Position numbers and translations under genes: made by a program
The notes under the pieces: generated by a model
What the model was told of the DNA's origin: nothing
The model's database searches: none
What the model saw: only the letters and a program-made list of their open reading frames with translations
Origin: Clostridiales bacterium
Lineage (GTDB): Bacteria; Bacillota; Clostridia; Peptostreptococcales; Anaerovoracaceae
Assembly (NCBI GenBank): GCA_015058205.1
Contig: SVCS01000001.1
Coordinates: 3,577-67,576 of the forward strand
DNA length: 64,000 nt
Direction of reading: 5' to 3'
Shown here: positions 9,318-17,516 of the stretch, one piece after another
Numbering within the stretch: the first letter of the stretch is position 1
How the letters are laid out: each line of letters starts with the position of its first letter

Positions 9318-10550
9318 CTATTTGACAAGGGTTCCTTTTTTGATGACCCTGTCTGTCATGTTTGATCCGAATCTGTAGCACACCATTTCGAAATCCGGTG
9401 CATTCCAGATTATCAAGTCTGCCTGCTTTCCAGGTTCAAGGGTTCCGACCTTTTCTCCAAGGCCTATTGCGCAGGCCGGATTGATCGTTACTGCAGTAAG
9501 CACTTCCTCTGGCGTTAGCTTGTACTTAAGGCATCCCAGGTTGATGACGAACTGCAGGTTCAGTGACGGGCATGATCCCGGATTGAAATCGCTGGCCATT
9601 GCCACAGGAATACCCTTTTCGATCATGGTTCTTGCCGGAGCATACGTCTTGTCGAGGTAGAAAGATGTCGCCGGCAGGCACATTGCTGTGACACCGCCTG
9701 CTGCCATAGCGTCCATACCTGACTCCGTAATGGCAATCAGGTGCTCGGCTGATGCTGCGCCCAGTTCGCCCGCCAGTTCTGTTCCGCCGATTGCTTCGAT
9801 TTCATCAGCGTGAATCTTCAGTCCGAAGCCCATGTCTCTGGCGCACTTCAAATATGTCCTGCTCTGCTCCGCATTGAACACGGAATCTTCGCAGAATACA
9901 TCACAGTAATCAGCCAGATTTCTCTTTCTGATTTCCGGCAGGATTTCTTTGCAGGTCATTTCGATATATTCATCGCCTCTTCCCTCATATTCAGGTGGAA
10001 CGGCGTGCGGTCCGAGGAATGTCGGGACAACATCCATCGGGTGTTTTTCGCCAAGATCTTTGATGACTTCCAGCATCTTGATTTCTGTTTCTTTATCAAG
10101 ACCGTAGCCGCTCTTCGCCTCGCATGAGGTTACGCCCAAGCTCATCATTTCGTCGAGGAATCCTGCTGTTTTATCATAGAGTTCCTCTTTTGATGCTTGT
10201 CTGGTTTTGCCGACTGTGTCCAGAATGCCGCCGCCTGCTCTGAGGATGTCGAGATATCCTGCTCCAGCCAGCTTCATTGCGATTTCATGCTGTCTGTAGC
10301 CACCGAAAACCAGATGTGTATGTCCGTCTACAAGTCCAGGTGTAACGAGCTTTCCTTCTGCATCAATTTCTTCATCAAAAATGCCTGCCGGAATTCTTCC
10401 TCCGGAAAGAATCTCTGTGATGATTCCGTCTTCTACAGCGATTGCTGCGTTGATGTACTTCTTGTTTGCTCCCTGCTTGCTGCCTTTGTGGCTGTAGCTG
10501 CCTACAGGTGTCTGCAGGCAGCCTATGTTTTTAATCAGTACTTTTCCCAT
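9318..10550 (-). CDS. hutI: Imidazolonepropionase HutI
   Basis: Metal-dependent amidohydrolase opening imidazolone propionate to N-formimino-glutamate. It has 410 residues. The metal site is visible as VDGHTHLVF near residue 78, KIHADEIEAIGG near 245 and ASDFNPGSCPS near 318. It sits between hutU (38-base gap) and fchA (47-base gap). Confidence 0.96.
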   Translation of the reverse strand: MGKVLIKNIGCLQTPVGSYSHKGSKQGANKKYINAAIAVEDGIITEILSGGRIPAGIFDEEIDAEGKLVTPGLVDGHTHLVFGGYRQHEIAMKLAGAGYLDILRAGGGILDTVGKTRQASKEELYDKTAGFLDEMMSLGVTSCEAKSGYGLDKETEIKMLEVIKDLGEKHPMDVVPTFLGPHAVPPEYEGRGDEYIEMTCKEILPEIRKRNLADYCDVFCEDSVFNAEQSRTYLKCARDMGFGLKIHADEIEAIGGTELAGELGAASAEHLIAITESGMDAMAAGGVTAMCLPATSFYLDKTYAPARTMIEKGIPVAMASDFNPGSCPSLNLQFVINLGCLKYKLTPEEVLTAVTINPACAIGLGEKVGTLEPGKQADLIIWNAPDFEMVCYRFGSNMTDRVIKKGTLVK

Positions 10551-10588
10551 TCTGTATTTAATACCTTCTTTTATTGTCTTTGCTTATT

Positions 10589-12613
10589 CTACTTTACAAA
10601 CTTATCGACTGTCTCATCGATGATGCTGTCTTCAACCAGATAAGGAATGGTGATATGACCCTTACCTGCATAGTTCTTGTTGTATTCAACAGATGTTTCG
10701 ATGGCGTGTTCGTTTCTCGCCCAGTTTCTTCTGGCTACACCGCCCATTACGTCCCACATCATTGCGGAGTGGAGAATCTTATCAACTCTTTCACTTCCGT
10801 CGAGCAGCAATCCGAATCCGCCGTTGATCGCTTTACCGATGCCTACGCCGCCGCCATTGTGCAGAGCGCAAAGGCTCATGCCTCTGGCTGCGTTTCCTGC
10901 ATAGCACTGTACTGCCATATCTGCCATTACGTTGGATCCATCCTTAATATTTGATGTCTCTCTGAACGGTGAGTCTGTTCCGGAAACGTCGTGGTGGTCT
11001 CTTCCCATCATGACAGGGCCGATCTTGCCTTCTCTTACGAGCTTGTTGAATGCCAGACCGATATCTCTTCTTCCTTCCGCATCCTGATAGAGGATTCTTG
11101 CCTGGGTTCCTACGACCAGCTTATTCTTCTCAGCATCTCTGATCCAGATCCAGTTGTCTCTGTCCTGACCGCGTCTGTTCGGATCGATAACTTCCATGGC
11201 AGCCTGGTCTGTCGCCCTCAAGTCTTCCGGCTTGCCGGAGAGGCATACCCATCTGAATGGTCCATAACCATAGTCGAAGAGAATTGGTCCCATGATGTCT
11301 TCAACGTAGGAAGGCCAGATGAATCCGTCTTTATCATCTACGCCGTTCTTTGAAAGTTCCTTAACGCCGGCATCATACATTGCCTTCATGAAGGAGTTGC
11401 CGTAGTCGAAGAAATATGTTCCTTTCTCTGTAAGTGCCTTGATGGCTGCATAATGTCTGTGGAGAGTCTTGTCAACTTCCTTGCAGAACTTGTCTCTGTC
11501 TTCGTGGAGCATCTGAGTTCTCTCCTCAAATGTATATCCAACCGGGCAGTATCCGCCGTCATATACATTGTGGCATGACGTCTGGTCTGAAAGCAGGTCG
11601 ATGTGGAAGTTTCTGTCTACTGCTGCTTCAAGCAAATCTACGATATTTCCATGATATGCAATTGAAATGCTTTCTTTTGCATCGATTTTTTCCTGTGCGA
11701 GCTTAAATACTTCGTCCAGATCCTGGCATACTACATCGACCCATCCCTGATCGTGTCTTGTGTCGATTCTTGACTGGTCGACTTCCGCGAAGATACCGAC
11801 TGCATTTGCAATATTTGCTGCCTTAGGCTGCGCACCGCTCATTCCGCCCAGACCAGATGATACAAATGTCTTTCCGGCCAGATCGCCGTCTTCCGGAACG
11901 CCCAGTTCCTTACGTCCTGCATTGAGGATCGTGTTGAATGTTCCGTGAACAATTCCCTGCGGTCCGATGTACATCCATCCGCCTGCAGTCATCTGTCCAT
12001 AGTTGGCTACGCCCATTTCTTCTGCGACTTCCCAGTCTTCCAGATTGTCGTACATACCAATCATCATGGAGTTTGTGATGATGACTCTTGGTGCTTCCGG
12101 CTTTGAAGGGAACAGTCCCAGAGGATGTCCTGATTCAACGACCAGTGTCTGTTCTTCTGTCATTTCTTCCAGGTATCTCTTAATGAGATTGTACTGGAGC
12201 CAGTTCTGGCATACGGAACCTGTCTCTCCGTATGTAACGAGTTCATATGGATACAGCGCTACTTCAAAATCCAGATTGTTGTCAATCATAACCTGGAATG
12301 CCTTACCTGCGAGGCAGTTGCCTTTGTACTCATCGATTGGCTTTCCGTAGATTCTGCCTGCCGGTCTGTATCTGTAAGCGTATACTCTTCCGTATGTCTT
12401 CAGTTCTTCCATAAATTCCGGCGCAAGTTTTTCATGAAGTTCTTCCGGAACATAACGAAGCGCGTTTCTGAGTGCAATCTTCGTCTGTGCTTTCGAAAGT
12501 CTGAATCCTCTGTCTGGTGCTCTTCTGATTCCCTCCTGGAACTCAGGCATTTCCGGATATCCCAGATCCAGTTTGATTGTCATTGCATTTGCGATTGCTT
12601 TGTTTTCTAACAT
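10589..12613 (-). CDS. hutU: Urocanate hydratase HutU, long (animal-like) type
   Basis: NAD-dependent urocanase adding water to urocanate to give imidazolone propionate. At 674 residues it is about 120 longer than the usual bacterial enzyme and close to the length of animal UROC1. The stretches SRDHHD-like GRDHHDVSGTDSPFRETSN and ALHNGGGVGIGKAINGGFG match what I recall of the animal form. The short bacterial enzymes carry an active-site Cys in a PARICW motif; here the aligned segment reads QARILYQD with Leu at residue 508. The enzyme is probably active, as long-type enzymes are. It lies 25 bases from the hutH stop. Confidence 0.95.
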   Translation of the reverse strand: MLENKAIANAMTIKLDLGYPEMPEFQEGIRRAPDRGFRLSKAQTKIALRNALRYVPEELHEKLAPEFMEELKTYGRVYAYRYRPAGRIYGKPIDEYKGNCLAGKAFQVMIDNNLDFEVALYPYELVTYGETGSVCQNWLQYNLIKRYLEEMTEEQTLVVESGHPLGLFPSKPEAPRVIITNSMMIGMYDNLEDWEVAEEMGVANYGQMTAGGWMYIGPQGIVHGTFNTILNAGRKELGVPEDGDLAGKTFVSSGLGGMSGAQPKAANIANAVGIFAEVDQSRIDTRHDQGWVDVVCQDLDEVFKLAQEKIDAKESISIAYHGNIVDLLEAAVDRNFHIDLLSDQTSCHNVYDGGYCPVGYTFEERTQMLHEDRDKFCKEVDKTLHRHYAAIKALTEKGTYFFDYGNSFMKAMYDAGVKELSKNGVDDKDGFIWPSYVEDIMGPILFDYGYGPFRWVCLSGKPEDLRATDQAAMEVIDPNRRGQDRDNWIWIRDAEKNKLVVGTQARILYQDAEGRRDIGLAFNKLVREGKIGPVMMGRDHHDVSGTDSPFRETSNIKDGSNVMADMAVQCYAGNAARGMSLCALHNGGGVGIGKAINGGFGLLLDGSERVDKILHSAMMWDVMGGVARRNWARNEHAIETSVEYNKNYAGKGHITIPYLVEDSIIDETVDKFVK

Positions 12614-12638
12614 TGGGGTTCCTCCTTCTCTTCGGAAT

Positions 12639-14180
12639 CTATTTCAGATTGATTACTTTGTCTACTGCTTCGTTCAACGAGAAGTCCTTGACCATCTCGT
12701 CAAACTTCTTCAGCTCGTCGATCATGATGATATCTTCTTCGATTGGATCAGCCTTTGTCCTGATGAAATCATAAGCGACCTTTGTTGCAGGCGCCAGATT
12801 GTCGATACCCTTTTCGCCCTGTTCCTGTCTGAGCCAGATTGCCTGTGCTGCAGCAGAGAGCTCAATGCCAAGAACCTTCTGCGCATTGTCGAGAACCATC
12901 GCTGCTGTTCTGGCAGATGTTGTTCCCATGGATACATGGTCTTCCTGATTTGCAGACGTTGGGATTGAGTCGACGCATGCAGGATGGTCATATACCTTAT
13001 TCTCAGAAACCATGGAAGCTGCCGCGTACTGCGCGATCATGTAACCCGAGTTGAGACCGCCATTCTTAACGAGGAATGCAGGCAGACCTTCTGAAAGCTG
13101 TGAGTTTACAAGACGCTCAATTCTTCTCTCTGAAACATTTGCCAGTTCTGAAATCGCGATTTTCAGGAAGTCAAAGGCAAGTGCCATCGGCTGTCCATGG
13201 AAGTTTCCGCCGGAAATTACCTCATCCTCTTCTGCAAAGACCAGAGGATTGTCTGTTACTGCGTTGATTTCGATGGTAACCTTATCGTAAACATACTGTA
13301 TGGCATCTCTGGATGCGCCATGAATCTGCGGCAGACATCTCTGTGAATACGGATCCTGCACCTTCGTCTCATGCAGCCATCTGGCATTGTATGATCCATC
13401 GAGAAGCCTTCTCATATTTTCTGCTTCGATCATCTGTCCTTCGTGACCTCTAATGGCATGCACTTTAGGGTCATACGCTTTACGGATTGCGTGCATTGCT
13501 TCGCCTGTCAGTGCACCGGCTATGTCTGCCGTTTTGAGAAGCTGCATTGCATCGTAGAGAACGTTTACGCCTACAGCTGTCATCATCTGTGTACCGTTGT
13601 TCAGAGCAAGTCCTTCTTTGGCTGCCAGTTCTACCGGCGTAAGGCCTTCTGCTTCAAAGGCTTCTTTGGCTTCAACGACCTTGCCTTTGTATTCGACCAT
13701 TCCCATTCCGATAAGTCCTAACGCGATACAGGAAAGCGGTGCCAGGTCGCCTGATGAACCTACTGATCCTTTCTCAGGAACGATAGGAATAATATCTGCA
13801 TTCAGCATGTCTATCATTGTCTGAATAGTCGAAAGACGGATGCCTGAGAATCCTCTTGTCAAATTGTTGCATCTCAGAAGCATCGCTGCTCTGACATAGT
13901 GCTTCGGATAAGGATTGCCCATCGCGCAAGTATGACTCATGATGAGGTTTTTCTGTAACTGGGCAGTGTCTTCAAATGAAATTTTAACGTTTGCAAATCT
14001 TCCGAAACCTGTTGTCAATCCGTAGATAACTGCATCGTTTTCAAGTTTCTCTCTGACGTAGTCTCTGGATCTGTTCACCGTGACCTTAGCATCTTCGGTG
14101 ATTTCGACTTTCTCGTAATGTCTGCAGACATTGATTACGTCTTCAATAGTAAGACTCTTTCCATCGATTCTGACTGTCAT
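12639..14180 (-). CDS. hutH: Histidine ammonia-lyase HutH
   Basis: Deaminates histidine to trans-urocanate, the first step of the hut pathway. At 513 residues it is full length. The segment that cyclises into the MIO electrophile reads GSVGSSGDLAPLS (residues 138-150), so the triad is Ser142-Ser143-Gly144 instead of the usual Ala-Ser-Gly. Other family parts are in place: YGLTTGFGRF near 53-62, QDPYSQRCLPQIHGA near 275-290 and NQEDHVSMG near 410. It is the first gene of the hut operon, with a likely promoter at about 14.25 kb. Confidence 0.95.
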   Translation of the reverse strand: MTVRIDGKSLTIEDVINVCRHYEKVEITEDAKVTVNRSRDYVREKLENDAVIYGLTTGFGRFANVKISFEDTAQLQKNLIMSHTCAMGNPYPKHYVRAAMLLRCNNLTRGFSGIRLSTIQTMIDMLNADIIPIVPEKGSVGSSGDLAPLSCIALGLIGMGMVEYKGKVVEAKEAFEAEGLTPVELAAKEGLALNNGTQMMTAVGVNVLYDAMQLLKTADIAGALTGEAMHAIRKAYDPKVHAIRGHEGQMIEAENMRRLLDGSYNARWLHETKVQDPYSQRCLPQIHGASRDAIQYVYDKVTIEINAVTDNPLVFAEEDEVISGGNFHGQPMALAFDFLKIAISELANVSERRIERLVNSQLSEGLPAFLVKNGGLNSGYMIAQYAAASMVSENKVYDHPACVDSIPTSANQEDHVSMGTTSARTAAMVLDNAQKVLGIELSAAAQAIWLRQEQGEKGIDNLAPATKVAYDFIRTKADPIEEDIIMIDELKKFDEMVKDFSLNEAVDKVINLK

Positions 14181-14241
14181 AGCTTCTCTCCTTTGTATGT
14201 TATTTTTAATTAGCTACATATATATTTAGTGCTGTAGAATG

Positions 14242-14263
14242 ATTATACCTAAGAATTGTACAA
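14242..14263 (-). promoter_or_regulatory. Probable hut operon promoter with palindromic TTGTACAA
   Basis: On the minus strand a perfect TATAAT (14242-14247) lies about 60 bases before hutH. No good -35 box is seen at 16-18 bases. Within the spacer is the palindrome TTGTACAA (14256-14263), a plausible half-site pair for a GntR-type regulator. A weak -35 with an operator-like palindrome would fit a regulated promoter. Confidence 0.45.
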
Positions 14264-14338
14264 AAAACTATACTTTTGGCAAAAATTGGCACTCCGTTAG
14301 AGAGATAGCGCTTTATTGTAATAAAGCGGTCTTTGCAT

Positions 14339-14362
14339 AAAAAGGAGGCCTCTGAGGCCTCC
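14339..14362 (-). terminator. Terminator after the CofE-like gene
   Basis: Stem GGAGGCCT/AGGCCTCC (14344-14362) with a three-base loop. On the minus strand it is followed by TTTTT. It separates the CofE-like gene from the hut promoter. Confidence 0.85.
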
Positions 14363-14377
14363 CTCATCATCATATGA

Positions 14378-15577
14378 TTAGTCTGTCGTATAGTTGTCGA
14401 AATAGCCCTGGATGAATACGATTGGTGTTCCCTTGTCGCCGGAGCCTGACGTCAGATCGCAAAGTGAACCGATCAGGTCTGTCAACTGACGAGGTGTTGT
14501 GCCTTCTGATTCCATCTTACCGACGAGGCTTCCGTCCTTTTCTGTGATTCTTCCTTTGATTGCATCCTTCAGAGCGTCTCCCGAAAGATCTGCAAAATCA
14601 TTGTCGGCCAGATATTTGAGCTTGAGTTCGTTTGGTGTTCCCTCAAGGCCCTTTGTGTAGGCGACGCCTACTCTCGGGTCTGCAAGCTCCCAAATCTTTC
14701 CGACAGGATCCTTGAATGCTCCGTCGCCATAGATCATAACTTCTACATTCTTGCCCGTCTTTTCCTTGAAATCTGCCTGAATCGCTTCAACCAGCTCCTG
14801 ACTTTCTGCAGCTCTTGGGAAGAGCTTGACGGTATCTTCTGTAGCCTTGTTGGATCCGAGCAGTCCGAAGTTCTCGTTGTAGCCGCTGCCATCAACAGGA
14901 GCAGTCAGGATATCGTCCAGTCCGCAAACTCTCTCTGCGCCCGCGGCTTTAAGAAGTCTCTTGCTTCTTTCTCTTGTATGAATATCGCAGGTAAGGACAT
15001 TCTTTGTGTAGTTCAGGATCTCCTCAGCGTGATTTGCGAATACAACTTCTACTTCCGCGCCGCATTCCTTGATCAGATCGCTGTAGTACTGAACGTAGTC
15101 AACGCCTGTGAACTGGTGCTTGTTCTCTCCGAAGAGTTCTCTGTATTTAGCCAGATCCAGTACATCACTGTAAGGATTGATGCCGGCTTCGTCAACCTGG
15201 TCCATTGTGATCAGCGCATTGCCGACTTCATCACTTGGATAGCTGAGCATGAGAACGATTTTCTCTGCGCCCTTGGCGATTCCTCTTAAGCAGATTGCAA
15301 ATCTGTTCCTTGAAAGAATCGGGAAAATGACACCGATGGTTCCTCCGCCAAGTTTCGCCTTGACGTCTGCTGCAATCGCATCAACGCTGGCATAATTTCC
15401 CTGCGCCCTTGCTACAACTGACTCTGTAACACATACGATGTCTCTGTCTCTGAGTGCAAAGCCGTCTGTTTCCCCTGCTTTGAGCACACTTTCAACAACG
15501 ATTTCTCCGATGTTGTCACCCTCACGGATGATCGGGCACCGGATTCCCCTTGAAACTGTTCCAACGTTTCTTTCCAT
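14378..15577 (-). CDS. CofE/FolC2-like gamma-glutamyl ligase
   Basis: Resembles the coenzyme F420-0:L-glutamate ligase family (COG1478). The N-terminus RGIRCPIIREGDNIGEIV, then the DRDIVCVTESVVARAQGN segment near 40-55 and GDGAFKDPVGKIWELADPRVG near 275-295 support this. At 399 residues it is much longer than archaeal CofE. No other F420 gene is visible, and these bacteria are not known for F420. Members of this family act as folate glutamate ligase (FolC2) in chlamydiae, so a role in tetrahydrofolate polyglutamylation, next to a folate-dependent hut operon, is a reasonable inference. The start at 15577 has an AAGAAGG box; an upstream ATG at 15607 lacks one. Confidence 0.7.
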   Translation of the reverse strand: MERNVGTVSRGIRCPIIREGDNIGEIVVESVLKAGETDGFALRDRDIVCVTESVVARAQGNYASVDAIAADVKAKLGGGTIGVIFPILSRNRFAICLRGIAKGAEKIVLMLSYPSDEVGNALITMDQVDEAGINPYSDVLDLAKYRELFGENKHQFTGVDYVQYYSDLIKECGAEVEVVFANHAEEILNYTKNVLTCDIHTRERSKRLLKAAGAERVCGLDDILTAPVDGSGYNENFGLLGSNKATEDTVKLFPRAAESQELVEAIQADFKEKTGKNVEVMIYGDGAFKDPVGKIWELADPRVGVAYTKGLEGTPNELKLKYLADNDFADLSGDALKDAIKGRITEKDGSLVGKMESEGTTPRQLTDLIGSLCDLTSGSGDKGTPIVFIQGYFDNYTTD

Positions 15578-15624
15578 AGTTAACCTTCTTTCTATATTAA
15601 CTTCCATTATTTACCAGTTAAGAT

Positions 15625-15640
15625 TGTTTCACGTGAAACC
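15625..15640. promoter_or_regulatory. parS centromere-like site (one mismatch)
   Basis: TGTTTCACGTGAAACC differs from the 16-base palindromic parS consensus only at the last base. It lies directly after the parB stop. ParB should load here. Confidence 0.9.
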
Positions 15641-16564
15641 TTATCCAAGTGTCTTGAGAAGATCTATCAGTCTCTCCAATTCTTCTGTACTGTAAAACTC
15701 GATTTCGATCTTTCCCTTTTTCCCTTTTCTGTTCAATCTGACTCTTGTTCCAAGAGCGTTCTTAAGGTCTTCCTCTACTCTCTTCTCATCTGCTGTCTTA
15801 GGCGTTCTTGCGGCTGGCTTCTTCGGCGGCTCTTTTGCTGCCTTCACCAGATTCTCTATCTGCCTTACAGAAAGGTCCTCTTTCGCTGCTCTCATTGCCA
15901 GATCCACCTGGAGCTGCCTGCTCTTAATGCCCGCAAGCGCGCGTGCATGACCGGTAGTGATTTCCCCTTCCGCAGTCAGTTCCTGCACTTGGCGCGGAAG
16001 CTTCAACAGCCGCAGACTGTTACTGATATATGGCCTGCTTTTGCCGACACTGTAGGAAACCTGCTCCTGTGTCAATCCGTAAGTATCGATCATCTGTCTG
16101 ATACCTTCTGCTTCTTCAATCGGATTAAGGTCTTCCCTCTGCATATTCTCGATGATTGCAAGAAGCATGTTCTCTTCATCAGTCAGCTCTTTGACAATGC
16201 ATGGAACTTCTTTGAGCCCTGCGATTCTGGCGGCTCTCCACCGTCTTTCACCTGCGACAATCTCATATCCCTTGCCCAGCTTGCGGAGAACCAGTGGCTG
16301 AATCACACCGTGTCTTTCGATTGATGTGGCCAGCTCTTCCAGCTTCTCCTCATCAAAATTCTTTCTAGGCTGTGTCGTATTTGGTTTTATGTCATCAATA
16401 CTAACATAAAGAACCCCTCTCTCTTCTGAAGGGGATTCTTCTGTTTTTACCTCTGTTTGCTTTTTCCTTGATGTAGGTTTCTTTGCTGCCGGGGCGACTT
16501 CCGCATCTCCAAACAATGCGTCTAAACCCTTCCCCAGCCCTTTGGCTTTGGTCTTTGTTGCCAT
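15641..16564 (-). CDS. parB: Chromosome-partitioning protein ParB (Spo0J)
   Basis: CTP-dependent DNA clamp that loads at parS, spreads, and recruits condensin for origin segregation. It has 307 residues. A Lys/Arg-rich N-terminal tail contains the ParA-stimulating region. The ParB/Srx CTPase fold includes the GERRWRAAR box near residue 103. A helix-turn-helix follows (LTQEQVSYSVGKSRPYISNSLRLL near 150), and a C-terminal dimer domain ends the protein. It starts one base after the parA stop. Two parS sites flank parAB. Confidence 0.97.
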   Translation of the reverse strand: MATKTKAKGLGKGLDALFGDAEVAPAAKKPTSRKKQTEVKTEESPSEERGVLYVSIDDIKPNTTQPRKNFDEEKLEELATSIERHGVIQPLVLRKLGKGYEIVAGERRWRAARIAGLKEVPCIVKELTDEENMLLAIIENMQREDLNPIEEAEGIRQMIDTYGLTQEQVSYSVGKSRPYISNSLRLLKLPRQVQELTAEGEITTGHARALAGIKSRQLQVDLAMRAAKEDLSVRQIENLVKAAKEPPKKPAARTPKTADEKRVEEDLKNALGTRVRLNRKGKKGKIEIEFYSTEELERLIDLLKTLG

Positions 16565-17338
16565 TTATCTCTCCTTTTCGTTTTCGAGAAATTCTTCGGC
16601 AAATTCCATGTAAGCCTGTGCCCCTGTTGATCTAGGGTCATATTGAATGACCGGCATTCCATGGCTCGGAGCTTCTGCTAGCCTTACGTTTCTTGGTATT
16701 ACCGTTGTGTAGACCTTCTCTTTGAAGTACTTCTTGACTTCCTCAACGACCTGAGCAGACAGGTTTGTTCTGCCGTCAAACATGCTCAGAATAACACCTT
16801 CTATCTCAAGTCCCGGATTCATATGCGTTCTTACGATATCTATTGTGCTCATAAGCTGGCTTACGCCTTCAAGAGCATAGAACTCGCACTGAATCGGAAT
16901 CAGGACGGAATCTACCGCTGTCAGAGAGTTGATTGTCAGTATTCCCAATGATGGCGGACAATCTATAAATATATAGTCATAATCCGGCTTCAGCACATCT
17001 ATAGCCATCTTAAGCCGCTTCTCTCTTCCCGCCATATTGATAAGCTCAACCTCAGCGCCTGCCAGCTGTACGCTTGCCGGCATGATGTCAAGATTAGGGA
17101 CGCCTGTCGGGATTACTGCTTCGGCTGGATGATGATCATCCTCAATGAGGATCTCATGGGTCGTCAGTTCAAGACCCTTCTTTGAAACTCCAACGCCGCT
17201 TGTAGTGTTTCCCTGTGGGTCGATGTCCAGAATCAGAACCTTCTTGCCTTTTAGTGCCAGACATGCAGCCAGGTTGATATTAGTGGTCGTTTTGCCAACG
17301 CCACCCTTCTGATTAAATATCGCTATCGCCTTACCCAC
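16565..17338 (-). CDS. parA: Chromosome-partitioning ATPase ParA (Soj)
   Basis: Deviant-Walker ATPase partner of ParB; in Bacillus it also modulates DnaA. It has 257 residues, with KGGVGKTTTNINLA (residues 11-24, including the signature Lys), a DIDPQGN Walker A' region near 40 and FIDCPPSLGILT near 120. The start is GTG with an AGGAGG box seven bases upstream. A TATAAT (17372-17377, minus strand) 34 bases before the start may be its own -10 box. It lies after the rsmG terminator. Confidence 0.97.
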   Translation of the reverse strand: MGKAIAIFNQKGGVGKTTTNINLAACLALKGKKVLILDIDPQGNTTSGVGVSKKGLELTTHEILIEDDHHPAEAVIPTGVPNLDIMPASVQLAGAEVELINMAGREKRLKMAIDVLKPDYDYIFIDCPPSLGILTINSLTAVDSVLIPIQCEFYALEGVSQLMSTIDIVRTHMNPGLEIEGVILSMFDGRTNLSAQVVEEVKKYFKEKVYTTVIPRNVRLAEAPSHGMPVIQYDPRSTGAQAYMEFAEEFLENEKER

Positions 17339-17413
17339 TTTTACCTCCTATTTTATCTTCAAGTCATTTTGATTATATACCATACTTCGTTTTCTTTCTA
17401 TAGCAAAAGCAGC

Positions 17414-17482
17414 AAAAAAATGAGAAACCCCGAAATATTTCTTCAATGTTTCACGTGAAACATTTTCGAAAGTTCGGGTTTC
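17414..17482 (-). terminator. rsmG terminator-like hairpin enclosing parS
   Basis: Outer arms GAAACCCCGAA (17424-17434) and TTCGGGTTTC (17473-17482) pair with one bulged C, and on the minus strand are followed within a few bases by seven T (17414-17420). The loop between the arms contains the perfect parS palindrome, which can form an inner hairpin. The long loop makes terminator strength uncertain. Confidence 0.6.
17447..17462. promoter_or_regulatory. parS site (perfect 16-base palindrome)
   Basis: TGTTTCACGTGAAACA matches the Bacillus parS consensus exactly. It is in the rsmG-parA gap, about 7 kb from dnaA. Confidence 0.97.
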
Positions 17483-17516
17483 CATTTATTTCCATTTCAT
17501 CAATGCGTTTATTTTT

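Noticed and set aside
14378-15577. Evidence for coenzyme F420 synthesis
   Set aside because: Only one CofE-family gene is present and no other F420 gene is seen in the window; a folate role is at least as likely.
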